DNA of 64,000 nt from contig NZ_CP007203.1 of NCBI RefSeq assembly GCF_000340565.2, forward strand, positions 4,866,613 to 4,930,612, given 5' to 3'. The DNA comes from Nodularia spumigena CCY9414 (GTDB lineage Bacteria; Cyanobacteriota; Cyanobacteriia; Cyanobacteriales; Nostocaceae). Both the position numbers and the translations under genes were made by a program. Positions 54,888-64,000 of this stretch are shown here, one piece after another. The notes under the pieces are model-generated. The model had not been told where the DNA came from and made no database searches. It worked only from the letters and a program-made list of their open reading frames with translations. Numbering within the stretch: position 1 is the first letter of the stretch; the number at the start of each line of letters is the position of its first letter.

Positions 54888-56318
54888 TTATCTGACACTC
54901 CTGAATGTTACAGTCCTTTGTAAATTAGCCAAGGCGCGATTGTAATTTAAAATCGCTGTGACTCGATTACCTTCGGATCTTGTCAAATCGTTTTCGGCAA
55001 AAATTACGTCTGTTTGAGTTCCTACGCCAGCTTCAAACCGCAATCTTGCTAAACGTAGAGCTTCTCTGGCTTGATCTAAAGCCACAGTAGAAGTTTTTAT
55101 ATTCTCTGAATTTGACTGCAATTGAGCATAGAATTGTTCCACATTAAAGCGAATTTGGTCACGCTGACTAGCAAATTGACTTTCGGCGATCGCAATATTA
55201 ATTTTAGACTGAGCTGCATTGGCTTTAGCGGCTCCCCCATCGAATAAAGTTAAACTAGCTCTGAATCCTACAGAATAACCATCAGTTAGGCTTTGCCCAT
55301 CGTCAAATTGATCTACGATGTTGTAGTTTCCATTCAAACTAAATTGCGGACTTAGCCGTGAAAGAGCTTGTCGTCGCTCTAGTTCAGAAATATTCCGTTG
55401 TGCCAAAAACTGTGGCAATTCTGGGCGGTTTTGAAACGCTTGCACAATAGATTCTTCTAGGGTTGGTTCCCAAACTCCCGCCTCTTGCACAGCATCGGCG
55501 GCACTAATATCCACTGATTGCGCCAAATTTAAGAAAGAGGCAAACTCACGGCGGGCAATTTGCTGTTGTGCCAGAGAATTAGTCAGCCCTTGTTGAGCAT
55601 TGGCTAAATTTACCTGAGATTGTAGCACATCAAACCGCGTACCGACTCCCGCCCGTTCTCTAGCTTGAGCATCCCGCAAACTAGCCTGGGCATTTTCCAC
55701 AGCCGACTGATTAATTCTGACTTGTTCATCTGCTTCTTGCAAATCGTAATATTGAGTGGTGACATTCAACCGGACTTCTAAAGTCCTGTTCTCCACATCT
55801 AATTCATCTATCCGTAGCCGTTCCTCAGCCACGCGGATGCTACGACCAGAGTTAAAGAGGTCATAATTTATTTGTGCTTGACTATTGAAAGAAGTTCTAG
55901 TTTGAGAGCCACTACCAATAAAATCCTGACCACTCTTAGTCAAGTTAGTATTGACACCAATATTAGGAGACAAAACAGCTTGAGACTCCCGTAATGCAGA
56001 ACGACTACGTTCTAGTTCTAATATGGCTACCTGTAATTCTCGATTGTTGCGTTTTGCTAGTTCCAAAGCCTCAGCTAAAGTTATGGGCTGAGTGCGCTGA
56101 ATTTTCACTTCTTGTGGCTGAATGGGTAACTGGAGAGGATTGGGATCAGGATTGAGAAAATCAGGAACTGGGACAGAATCAGCCTGTGTTTCTGGGAGAG
56201 TTTGGGCAAAGACACTTCTGCCTAAAGAGGGAAATATAAGAGCGATCGGCAAAGCCGCGCCGGAGGCGATCGCCACGGCCAGCCCCGTAGAATGGACACA
56301 GAATAAGATAAATTTCAT
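54888..56318 (-). CDS. Outer-membrane efflux protein, TolC family (HgdD-like)
   Basis: The 476-residue protein has a signal peptide (to about residue 38, ending VFAQ), a Pro-rich linker, and two repeats of the TolC helix/strand unit. It starts ITLAEALELAKRNNRELQVA, with paired NLTKSG / QINYDLFNSGRSIR and GVGTQTDVIFAENDLTRSEG. It forms a trimeric channel through the outer membrane and periplasm. Located upstream of the fusion protein, permease and ATPase genes on the same strand, it completes a tripartite exporter. A 441-bp repeat-filled gap follows it. Confidence 0.92.
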   Translation of the reverse strand: MKFILFCVHSTGLAVAIASGAALPIALIFPSLGRSVFAQTLPETQADSVPVPDFLNPDPNPLQLPIQPQEVKIQRTQPITLAEALELAKRNNRELQVAILELERSRSALRESQAVLSPNIGVNTNLTKSGQDFIGSGSQTRTSFNSQAQINYDLFNSGRSIRVAEERLRIDELDVENRTLEVRLNVTTQYYDLQEADEQVRINQSAVENAQASLRDAQARERAGVGTRFDVLQSQVNLANAQQGLTNSLAQQQIARREFASFLNLAQSVDISAADAVQEAGVWEPTLEESIVQAFQNRPELPQFLAQRNISELERRQALSRLSPQFSLNGNYNIVDQFDDGQSLTDGYSVGFRASLTLFDGGAAKANAAQSKINIAIAESQFASQRDQIRFNVEQFYAQLQSNSENIKTSTVALDQAREALRLARLRFEAGVGTQTDVIFAENDLTRSEGNRVTAILNYNRALANLQRTVTFRSVR

Positions 56319-56611
56319 ATTTTGACTTTGATGTCCTAATTAATCAGGTTTAGCAGCAAATTTGGAGTTACAATTCCAAATTTTCGTACATAATTAGCCT
56401 ATAATCAAACCATCCTCATATCGAATTATCCTGGCAATTTGAGCAGCAATATCTACCTCATGAGTTATATGAGGCTACAAGCTTACTGTATACTTTATTT
56501 ACCGAAAACATCCTGTAATGGCTTTTTCAAGTCAACGTTGCCTTTCTTCTCCAGCAGAGATCGTTTAAGCTAGCTGGAAGATTCCTTGATTTGTGGCTAA
56601 GAGGCGGTACT

Positions 56612-57454
56612 GTGCCTAAACATATTAGTTTGATTTCTCTTCTGGTTGTCTGTGGTTTGTGGAGTATGCCCAAAGCAGTTCACGCACAGGCTCTGATCGC
56701 TCCTAGACTGCAACTAGATGCAGAAAAATTAGAAAAACAAGGGTTGGGTTTAGCACAAGAAGCAGCTCAACTCGGACAATTTCAGCAGTTTGAGTTAGCT
56801 TTACCACGGGCTAGATTAGCTAGTCAACTGGCTCCTAACAATGAGAGAGTCTGGTTTTTGTTAGGTGGTTTACATTTACAAGCCAAAGATTTTGAGCCGG
56901 CGATGGCCGCTTTGCAAAAAGCACAATCCCTGAATCCCCAAAATCCTGAAATTTTGTTTGCGTTGGGTTCGGCTAACTTTCAAAAGCAAAATTACCAAGC
57001 AGCAGCGACGCTTTACCAACAGGGTTTGAAGTTAAAATCTGATAACCCAGAAGGATGGTTTGATTTGGGGAATGCTTACTATATGTTAGGTCGATTACCT
57101 GAAGCGATCGCCCAGTACAATAAATCTTTCTCTCAAGATAAAAAATTCTGGCCGGCGATTAACAACATTGCCCTAATCCAATACGAACAGGGTGAGGTGG
57201 AAAGTGCTATGAAGCAATGGCAAGCTGCTGTGAAAATCGACAAACAAGCGGCAGAACCTTTATTAGCCTTAGCAGTGGCAATGTATAATCAAGGCGATCG
57301 CCAAAAAGCCCTATCAATGGGAGAAGCAGCTCTGGGCATCGATCAGCGCTATGGTAATTTAGATTTCCTCAAAGAAAATCTCTGGGGTGAACGATTACTC
57401 TCTGATGCGAAAAAATTCTTAGAATTGCCACGCATTCAAGCGGTTTTACAGTAA
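56612..57454 (+). CDS. Secreted TPR-repeat protein
   Basis: The GTG at 56612 is preceded by AGAGGCGG and gives 280 residues. The N-terminus MPKHISLISLLVVCGLWSMP and cleavage after VHAQA is a clear signal peptide. About six TPR-like repeats follow (residues 45-260), for example PNNERVWFLLGGLHLQAKDF and PENPEGWFDLGNAYYMLGRL-like units. It is probably periplasmic or lumenal and used for protein-protein contacts. A TTG at 56591 in frame adds seven residues but lacks a good site. Divergent from the TolC-like gene. Confidence 0.8.
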   Translation: MPKHISLISLLVVCGLWSMPKAVHAQALIAPRLQLDAEKLEKQGLGLAQEAAQLGQFQQFELALPRARLASQLAPNNERVWFLLGGLHLQAKDFEPAMAALQKAQSLNPQNPEILFALGSANFQKQNYQAAATLYQQGLKLKSDNPEGWFDLGNAYYMLGRLPEAIAQYNKSFSQDKKFWPAINNIALIQYEQGEVESAMKQWQAAVKIDKQAAEPLLALAVAMYNQGDRQKALSMGEAALGIDQRYGNLDFLKENLWGERLLSDAKKFLELPRIQAVLQ

Positions 57455-57632
57455 CAGGAAAACTAATCACAGGTGTTCTAGAGGCAAAAATTAAAAAATC
57501 TTTACATGAGTGCCTTTTTTCCTTGACCACTTGCAGAACAGACTATCATATAGTACATATAGACTATCTCAAGCAGGAACTATTCGCCCAAAGTATTAGC
57601 GGGCGAGTATTCCTGAGAGAAGTTCTCAGTTT

Positions 57633-58037
57633 TTAGTGGATATCAGTGGGGATAAGCGCAATGATTTGTTCAACAAACTGTTGATGATCGACAACGGGCT
57701 TAGAGATGTAGCCATCAGCGCCACTTTGCTTAAGAAAGTTCTCGCGATCGCCTTCCATTGCATGAGCAGTTACCAGAATAACTGGTAAGTTTGCCGTTTT
57801 TGGGTTTGATTTCAAGATTTGGGTAATTTTGATCCCATCCACAGACTGACCTTGGTAAACGCTTCTTGACAGAGAAACATCCATTAAAATCAGGTCGGCT
57901 GCTCCTGAGTGGGCAATTTTGATGACTTCTTCCACATTTTCTGTATGTTTCACAGCCAAGCCACCCCGCTTGGTCAAAATTTTGGAAAAAACGCGCGCAT
58001 TAATCAGGTCGTCTTCAACAATTAAAACAGTTTTCAT
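57633..58037 (-). CDS. Single-domain response regulator
   Basis: From the ATG at 58037 (MKTVLIVEDDLINARVFSKI) the protein has 134 residues. It is a receiver domain with the phosphoacceptor aspartate in DLILMDVSLSRSV, threonine in VILVTAHAMEGD and lysine in GYISKPVVD. A frame from 58112 adds 25 residues unlike the family. The insert RSVYQGQSVDGIK after the phosphorylation site is typical of DivK-like receivers. No partner kinase is adjacent. Confidence 0.88.
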   Translation of the reverse strand: MKTVLIVEDDLINARVFSKILTKRGGLAVKHTENVEEVIKIAHSGAADLILMDVSLSRSVYQGQSVDGIKITQILKSNPKTANLPVILVTAHAMEGDRENFLKQSGADGYISKPVVDHQQFVEQIIALIPTDIH

Positions 58038-58264
58038 GAGAATTTTATTTATAGAATCTAGGGAGATGACAACCGGACAAAAACAGTTGTCTAGCTCCTT
58101 TTTAACGATCAAATTGCTATTCCGTCATCAAGGATAATACTACTGCTGTTTATCCTTTGACGATCAAAATTGTGTGAGAAATCTCATTTCATCCGTTATG
58201 CTGTGTTTGCTGCGGTGTTCAATTCAAGCGACCTTTGTGTAATTAAATTTCAGGGAAAAAACTC

Positions 58265-60775
58265 ATGGCAAAACAGTTAAACCTTCTCCCCACGGGACAG
58301 GTAATCACAACAGCCCTGCACACGGAGATGCAACGGTCTTACCTAGAATATGCCATGAGTGTGATTGTTGGGCGAGCCTTACCAGACGTGCGTGATGGCT
58401 TAAAACCAGTGCATCGGCGGATTTTATATGCCATGCATGAACTAGGTCTAACGCCAGATAGACCTTATCGTAAGTGCGCCCGTGTAGTCGGAGATGTGTT
58501 GGGTAAATACCATCCCCACGGTGACCAATCAGTTTATGATGCCTTAGTCAGGTTAGTACAAGAATTTTCCTGCCGCTATCCTTTATTGTCAGGACATGGT
58601 AACTTTGGGAGTGTCGATAATGACCCACCAGCAGCGATGCGTTACACAGAAACGCGTCTCGCACCCATCAGTTATGAGGGAATGCTGGCGGAAATTGCCG
58701 ATGAAACGGTGGAATTTATCGGTAACTTTGATAATTCCCAGCAAGAACCCACCGTCCTGCCGGCTCAATTGCCTTTTCTCTTGCTCAATGGCTGTTCTGG
58801 TATTGCTGTGGGTATGGCGACAAATATTCCCCCGCACAACTTGGGAGAATTAGTTGATGGCTTAATTGCTTTAATTGACCAACCGGATTTATCAGACCAA
58901 AAATTATGGGAGATTATTCCCGGCCCCGACTTTCCCACCGGGGGAGAAATAGTTGGTGATTCCGGGATTCGGGAAGCATACACCAGTGGTAAGGGTAGCA
59001 TTGTGCTGCGCGGAGTCGCCAAGACCGAGGAAATTGCACCTACTAAAGGAAGTAAGCGACGGACGGCAATTATTATCACCGAATTGCCTTATCAAGTGAA
59101 TAAAGCTGGCTGGATTGAGAAAGTAGCCGATTTAGTCAATCACGGTCGTTTGCATGGGATTTCTGATTTGCGGGACGAAAGCGATCGCGAAGGAATGCGG
59201 GTAGTAATTGAACTCAAACGTGATACCAACCCCCAAGAAGTTCTGCAACACTTGTATCACCAAACCGCCTTGCAAAGCAACTTTGGGGCGATTCTCTTAG
59301 CATTGGTGGATGGACAACCCCGCCAGTTAAGTTTGCGGCAAATGTTACAAGAGTTTTTGAAATTCCGCGAACAAACCCTGAACCGTCGCTACAGTTATGA
59401 GTTGGGTAAGGCAGACAGTCGGCTGCATATCGTGTCTGGGTTGCTTAAAGCATTATCGCAACTGGATCAATTAATTGAAATTTTGCGATCAGCTGCTGAT
59501 GGTACTACGGCCAAAATGAGCCTTTGTAGCCGTCTGGATTTGAGTGAGTCACAAGGAGATGCTATTCTAGCGATGCCATTACGCCGCCTCACTAGTTTAG
59601 AACAGCGCAATTTGCAGCAAGAGTTTGAGCAACTGAGCGAACAAATTGGTTCATTGCAAATATTACTCAGCGATCGCAAAGAATTACTGAAAACACTGAA
59701 AAAAGATTTGCGATCGCTCAAGCGCAAATATAACAATCCCCGGCGAACTAAGCTTTTAGCTAGGAGTAGTGAAGAGTTTGCCAAAGTCAAAGGAGTAGAA
59801 AAACTTCAAATCACAGCCGCCGCCATAGATTCACCAAATTCCCCAGATGCTGAACCACCAGAAGAAGTAATTTTAGACTTTAGCCACCGGGGATATGTGC
59901 GTCGCCTTCAGCCATCAGGAAAAAAATCGAAAGCTGAAAACGGTCTACCGGATCATGACTTCATCATCCAAAGCGATTTGACCGCCACAGATAAAGAGTT
60001 GCTGGTAATTACCAGTAGTGGCAAAGTTTACCCTGTGAATGTGGGAGATATTCGCCCTACCACTGGACGTTCTCCACGGGGAACACCATTGATTACCATG
60101 CTCAGTAGTACGGCTCAAGGCGCTCAAGAAGCCGTGGTTAGTCGTCTGATTCTGCCGGAAAACTTGGAAACTAGGCAGATGGTTCTCCTGACCAAGGAAG
60201 GACGAATTAAGCGCCTGACTTTGGGAGAATTGACGAATCTGACCCGTCGGGGAATTACGATTCTGAAGCTCAAAGAAGATGATGAATTGTTATTTACCCA
60301 GTTAACTACTCCCAAGGAAAATCTGATTTTAGCCAGTTCGGGCGGGCGCTTGTTAAAGTTCGCCGCCGATGACCAACAACTCCCTGTTATGGGTCGCACA
60401 GCGATGGGTTTGCAAGCATTGCGCCTGCTCAAACATCAGCAAATGGTGGGCTGTGTAACTGCGGCTGGGGAAGATAACTTGTTGCTGGTGACTGAAGAAG
60501 GATATGCCAAACGCCTACCTGTGAGTAATTTAAAACGGGCTGATCGGGGTAATATAGGCACACAATCGCTGAAATTTGCCAGCAAAACGGATAATTTAGC
60601 TGCTATGGTTCAGGCGATCGCCTCGGCTGAGGTAGCATTAGTGACCAATAAAGACCGTGTTGTGCGGATACCTGTGGACACAGTGCCAATCTTGGCTAGA
60701 GATGGTAAGGGTGAAAGCATTCTTGACCTGAACCGCGATGAAAGAATTATCTCAGTGATGGAAGTGCAATCATAA
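58265..60775 (+). CDS. gyrA: DNA gyrase/topoisomerase IV subunit A
   Basis: The 836-residue protein begins with the breakage-reunion domain: [39 protein letters not shown], and the active tyrosine in [10 protein letters not shown] near residue 125. The tower and coiled-coil follow to about 500, then the C-terminal beta-pinwheel with repeated [12 protein letters not shown]-type blades. A canonical GyrA box (QRRGGKG) was not found, so it may be a ParC-like paralog. The residue after HPHGD, where quinolone-sensitive enzymes carry serine, is glutamine. It is a single gene with a terminator. Confidence 0.92.
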   Translation: MAKQLNLLPTGQVITTALHTEMQRSYLEYAMSVIVGRALPDVRDGLKPVHRRILYAMHELGLTPDRPYRKCARVVGDVLGKYHPHGDQSVYDALVRLVQEFSCRYPLLSGHGNFGSVDNDPPAAMRYTETRLAPISYEGMLAEIADETVEFIGNFDNSQQEPTVLPAQLPFLLLNGCSGIAVGMATNIPPHNLGELVDGLIALIDQPDLSDQKLWEIIPGPDFPTGGEIVGDSGIREAYTSGKGSIVLRGVAKTEEIAPTKGSKRRTAIIITELPYQVNKAGWIEKVADLVNHGRLHGISDLRDESDREGMRVVIELKRDTNPQEVLQHLYHQTALQSNFGAILLALVDGQPRQLSLRQMLQEFLKFREQTLNRRYSYELGKADSRLHIVSGLLKALSQLDQLIEILRSAADGTTAKMSLCSRLDLSESQGDAILAMPLRRLTSLEQRNLQQEFEQLSEQIGSLQILLSDRKELLKTLKKDLRSLKRKYNNPRRTKLLARSSEEFAKVKGVEKLQITAAAIDSPNSPDAEPPEEVILDFSHRGYVRRLQPSGKKSKAENGLPDHDFIIQSDLTATDKELLVITSSGKVYPVNVGDIRPTTGRSPRGTPLITMLSSTAQGAQEAVVSRLILPENLETRQMVLLTKEGRIKRLTLGELTNLTRRGITILKLKEDDELLFTQLTTPKENLILASSGGRLLKFAADDQQLPVMGRTAMGLQALRLLKHQQMVGCVTAAGEDNLLLVTEEGYAKRLPVSNLKRADRGNIGTQSLKFASKTDNLAAMVQAIASAEVALVTNKDRVVRIPVDTVPILARDGKGESILDLNRDERIISVMEVQS

Positions 60776-60808
60776 TCAGCACAAACAAACAAAATTAGAA
60801 CTTCTTTG

Positions 60809-60840
60809 AACCTCACACGGCTTCTACCTGTGAGGTTTTT
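60809..60840 (+). terminator. Terminator after gyrA
   Basis: AACCTCACACGG pairs with CCTGTGAGGTT (near-perfect stem, 6-base loop), followed by TTTTAG. Confidence 0.85.
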
Positions 60841-60853
60841 AGTTTGATATTTG

Positions 60854-61049
60854 ATATCATGTCCGCTTGATTACTTATTAAACCCACATTCCGCACCCCA
60901 CCAAAGGTACGCTTTGTCTCCCCTCCCCGCACCCCCCGAAATCCCCCCGCAACGGGGGGAAGAAAAGGATAAACCTTTGATATGGGAGGGGATTAAGGGG
61001 TGGGGTGCAATGACTGTGGGAATCATAACTAATTATGCGGACATGATAT
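60854..61049. mobile_element. 196-bp MITE-like element with long inverted termini
   Basis: Ends ATATCATGTCCGC and GCGGACATGATAT are perfect 13-bp inverted repeats. They extend imperfectly for about 50 bp (TTGATTACTTATTAAACCCA with the other end). The middle has a C-rich then G-rich part (CCCCACC and GGGGTGGGG). No coding capacity is seen. Confidence 0.8.
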
Positions 61050-61381
61050 GATAACTGCGAAACTTTTCTATAACTCAATACAACTGCTAAATCTTCATTT
61101 GCCATAATAAATACAGATTATCTAGACTTTTGGCGCAAAAATATCCAATTATATGATAAAATAGTTGCAAATTTATATCAATAAATAATTTATCGGGGCA
61201 GATTTATTTAACTCTGAGTAAATCTACCCTGGGATAGATGCTTTTTTCATCTACCAAGAAAAACTAATCAAGTCAAGAAATAGCAACAAATCATAAATAA
61301 ACGTTGCATTGCTGAAAATATTTGTTATATTAGTTTACATAAGGCAATAATACTTCGTAAATCTAGTTTGGAGTGCCAACC
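61050..61381. other. Upstream region of the HliP gene
   Basis: AT-rich and gene-free, about 330 bp. It must contain the promoter for the high-light-inducible gene. No clear box could be assigned. Confidence 0.4.
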
Positions 61382-61561
61382 ATGACAAACGCAACAAACG
61401 TTAATGCTCCGGTAACTGAAGATCGCAACGCTTGGCGCTGGGGCTTTACACCCCAAGCCGAAATCTGGAACGGTCGCTTGGCAATGATTGGCTTTTTAGC
61501 AGCAGCGCTCATCGAGTTGTTTTCTGGTCAAGGCTTCCTGCATTATTGGGGCATTCTGTAA
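61382..61561 (+). CDS. High-light-inducible protein (HliP, one-helix CAB-like)
   Basis: The ATG at 61382, with GGAG eight bases upstream, gives 59 residues. The single transmembrane helix carries the chlorophyll-binding motif [20 protein letters not shown]. This is the CAB/ELIP/HLIP signature with Glu, Asn and Arg ligands. HliPs protect photosystem assembly and bind chlorophyll and carotenoid in thylakoids under high light. A frame from GTG at 61373 adds three residues. A terminator follows. Confidence 0.95.
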   Translation: MTNATNVNAPVTEDRNAWRWGFTPQAEIWNGRLAMIGFLAAALIELFSGQGFLHYWGIL

Positions 61562-61601
61562 GTTTTACTACACAGAATTAACTAAATAAAAAATTAAAAA
61601 A

Positions 61602-61631
61602 AACCTGGTAATGTTGACTCACTACCAGGTT
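61602..61631. terminator. Terminator between the HliP and sigA genes
   Basis: AACCTGGTA and TACCAGGTT form a perfect 9-bp stem followed by TTCACTTGTTTG on the plus strand and preceded by A-rich sequence. It probably acts for both convergent transcripts. Confidence 0.8.
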
Positions 61632-61680
61632 TTCACTTGTTTGTTATTTTCCCTTAGTCATCACACATTGGTTTAAAGCT

Positions 61681-61715
61681 AATGACCAATGACCAATGAC
61701 CAATGACCAATGACT
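61681..61715. repeat. Heptamer array CCAATGA
   Basis: Four or more CCAATGA units, the same motif as at 21735-21768. The array overlaps the stop codon of sigA (minus strand). Confidence 0.85.
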
Positions 61716-62889
61716 ACCGAATATATTCCTTGAGAACACTGTTGCGATTTGGGTGACGTAACTTGCGGAGTGCTTTCGCCTCAATTTGACGAATCCGTTC
61801 ACGGGTGACATTGAAAATCTGACCAATTTCCTCCAGGGTTTTCATGCGACCGTCATCCAAACCATAGCGGAGTCTGAGTACATCACGTTCACGAGGACTA
61901 AGGCTATCGAGGACTTTTTCTAGGTCTTCACGCAGGAGATTTTTGGAAACCTGATCTTCTGGAGTTTCACCATCGGATTCAATAAAATCGCCCAAGCGAG
62001 AATCTTCTTCTTTACCGATGGGGGTTTCTAGTGAGATGGGTAACTGGGCAGATTTAGCAATAAACCGCAATTTCTCGATGGTCATTTCCATGCGAGTGGC
62101 GATTTCTTCCTCTGTGGGTTTGCGTCCCATTTCTTGGGATAGCAATTTGGTAGTTTTCTTAATCCGCGAAATGGTTTCGTAGAGATGAACCGGGAGGCGG
62201 ATAGTCCGGGATTGATCAGCGATCGCACGAGTAATTGCTTGACGAATCCACCATGTAGCGTATGTAGAAAACTTATAACCTTTTTCGTGGTCAAACTTTT
62301 CTGCGGCGCGAATCAAACCGAGACTACCTTCCTGAATTAAGTCTTGGAAGGACAAACCACGATTCATGTATTTCTTGGCAATTGACACCACAAGACGCAG
62401 GTTCGATTGCACCATTTTATCTTTTGCCCTGCGTCCAATATGCAGGCGATAACGAAATGCTGGTAACGGTATTTGTACGGCTTCCGCCCATTCCCGATAT
62501 TCAGGTTCGCGTTCTAACTGTTCTTGCAGTCTATCCCGCACCCTTTCTAACTCCAACAAATCAGCGATTTTTCGCGCCAATTCGATTTCTTCGTCTGCCC
62601 GCAATAGGCGAATCCGACCAATTTCTTGTAGATAAAGGCGAATCGAGTCTTCGGTGTAGTGCTTCTTCTTGCTTTGTGTCCGACGACGTGATTTAGCGGC
62701 TTTTCCAGACTTTGTGTCGTCCTCATCAGACTGAGGCTCTAAAAACTCATCTTCGCCATCATCGTTAATCAGCAAGTCCTCTTCTTCTTCTTCTTCTTCG
62801 ACTAAGAGTTCTAACTCGAGCTCAGGCTGATTTATTATTTCTAGGTCAGGCTGATAAATGCTTTCGAGTACGTTGTTAGCCTGGTTCAT
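61714..62889 (-). CDS. sigA: Principal RNA polymerase sigma factor
   Basis: The 391-residue protein has an acidic N-terminal tail ([20 protein letters not shown]) and region 1.2 ([16 protein letters not shown]). Region 2 has [20 protein letters not shown], the -10 recognition segment, followed by region 3. Region 4 has [20 protein letters not shown], the helix-turn-helix for the -35 box, ending [17 protein letters not shown]. It is a group 1 (housekeeping) sigma factor by length and conservation. The upstream 1.1 kb is gene-free, as expected if several promoters control sigA. Confidence 0.96.
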   Translation of the reverse strand: MNQANNVLESIYQPDLEIINQPELELELLVEEEEEEEDLLINDDGEDEFLEPQSDEDDTKSGKAAKSRRRTQSKKKHYTEDSIRLYLQEIGRIRLLRADEEIELARKIADLLELERVRDRLQEQLEREPEYREWAEAVQIPLPAFRYRLHIGRRAKDKMVQSNLRLVVSIAKKYMNRGLSFQDLIQEGSLGLIRAAEKFDHEKGYKFSTYATWWIRQAITRAIADQSRTIRLPVHLYETISRIKKTTKLLSQEMGRKPTEEEIATRMEMTIEKLRFIAKSAQLPISLETPIGKEEDSRLGDFIESDGETPEDQVSKNLLREDLEKVLDSLSPRERDVLRLRYGLDDGRMKTLEEIGQIFNVTRERIRQIEAKALRKLRHPNRNSVLKEYIR

Positions 62890-64000
62890 GCCGCGTTCCT
62901 CATGCTCCTTGCAGAATCAATTACTCAAGACGTGTTTACTGCTCTTCTTAAACGAGCTAGTGAACTACCGAAAATCGGGTTTTAGGCTGATTTCCCGGAA
63001 ATATTTTCGGAAGTTTTGCTCCTCTTTATAGAGGATTTTTGACTGTATGTAGAAAGCCGCAATTACTGCTGACTTGCTCATTTTAGTTAGAAATCATATG
63101 TGTTGCCATGACATACAACTTTTAACTAATTCGTCTTTTACAAAGGCTTGTCTTGATCTCAAAAATCTACCACTCCATATACACAAAATAGGACTGTAAT
63201 ATGAGTGTTGGCATATTTTCTGATAAAGACTTTTCCGATTGTAGCCTGTTTCACAAAAATTGCACTCTTTTTGTGTATTAATCATGATGCCATTGTGCAA
63301 GGTAAAGCCACTAATAACAAAAAGATATTGCTCATGGTAGTTATGCCCTTAAATTTTTCTCAAACTTTTTGGCATCCTAGTGGCGTTATCTTTACATTCA
63401 AAGGAAACTACACTCGCTTTTACCTACTTTTAGGTATGATGTGCAACATTAATTACTTAGAAACTGTTTTGTTAATGTTAACTTAAGCGAGAAATATTAA
63501 TGCACCCATTTTTACATTTCCTTCATAAATGGCTCAATCTTCAGATTTGCATGGAGATTCCTACAGCGTAAAGACAGTAAGAATGGTGATGCTGGTCTCA
63601 AGATTCTTAACCTTACTGATGCCAAATGCCTGAACTAAGGAGTTGAGGCTGTGGCGGGGGGAATCAGCCAAATGGGAAAAAATTGAGATTTGACTGATTG
63701 GCTTATTCACACATTAGCGCACTGCTGAAATTTCAACCCTATGAAAGTTGACAAACTGTTCTTATTGTATACACCGATATTTTAATCAATTCAGAAGAGA
63801 TTTGTCAGTCAAAATTACAGATATTAGCCTACTGAAGGCAAATATTTAGATGATACAGGCAAAATAATAGCAATCACCTCGGCAATACTGGCAGGTATTA
63901 GCAGTGAGAAGTTGGAACATAGAACAGTCAGATTATTGGTTGAGAAGCTACTTGCAGAGTGGCTTTGGGTAAAAAGCTTGTTAAATATAATACTTTTAAC
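62890..64000. other. Gene-free 1.1 kb upstream of sigA to the window end
   Basis: Only short frames without start sites or family pattern occur. The part next to sigA likely contains its promoters and leader. Nothing else was recognised and no partial gene could be supported at the right edge. Confidence 0.55.

Noticed and set aside
62890-64000. Possible partial gene at the right window edge
   Set aside because: Frames are short and interrupted, with no start site or homology-like pattern; left as non-coding.

Overview
The window looks like the chromosome of a filamentous, heterocyst-forming cyanobacterium (Nostoc/Anabaena/Calothrix type). The evidence is many GCGATCGC (HIP1) octamers, heptameric tandem repeats between genes, and photosynthesis genes: CP12, a high-light-inducible protein, and a split orange-carotenoid-protein pair. 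There is also a Mo-dependent-nitrogenase-like small protein, XisH/XisI, a DevBCA/MacAB-like exporter with a TolC protein, and SigA. No rRNA, tRNA or CRISPR array was recognised. Genus is an inference; no marker was compared.

Layout. 1-1658: an incomplete HopA1-like gene behind an APH-fold kinase, the pairing that forms split Ser/Thr dehydratases in class V lanthipeptide and thioamitide pathways. 2.4-6.2 kb: a TMEM14-like membrane protein, a DUF815 AAA+ ATPase, a membrane-anchored coiled-coil protein, a beheaded VapC-like toxin and an orphan antitoxin. 6.3-9.1 kb: oxidative stress block with glutathione reductase, a type II peroxiredoxin and a divergent PerR/FurC-type repressor, with a 21-bp palindrome over the inferred prx promoter. 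9.1-14.4 kb: three-gene phosphorelay operon, one kinase having a heptamer repeat inserted in frame. 14.4-19.6 kb: a decayed accessory island between inverted copies of one repeat family, holding two broken PatA-like subtilisin proteases, a gene with an internal stop, a Uma2 nuclease, XisH/XisI and a transposase tail. 19.7-35.4 kb: mostly core genes: GntR regulator, hydrolase, tig-clpP-clpX, asd-dapA-rnj, a DsbA-fold protein, a pseudo-orthocaspase, rpmF. 35.4-40.8 kb: a mobile-element block, with an IscB RNA-guided nuclease and its upstream RNA region abutting the 3' remnant of a molybdopterin oxidoreductase gene, then an aldehyde dehydrogenase and two nested IS630-type copies. 41-49 kb: cp12, membrane and hypothetical proteins, cbiD, guaA, CTDH and HCP carotenoid proteins, queG and a HAD phosphatase. 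49-57 kb: MITE-like repeats and a tripartite efflux system. 57-64 kb: response regulator, GyrA/ParC-type topoisomerase subunit, HliP, sigA, and a gene-free end.

Most interesting items: the IscB element, a natural OMEGA system at a broken host gene; the kinase/HopA1 pair, a possible RiPP dehydratase; the protease/XisHI island bounded by inverted repeats; an orthocaspase-like protein with both catalytic positions substituted; and a 116-bp MITE family with two equal-length copies in the window.
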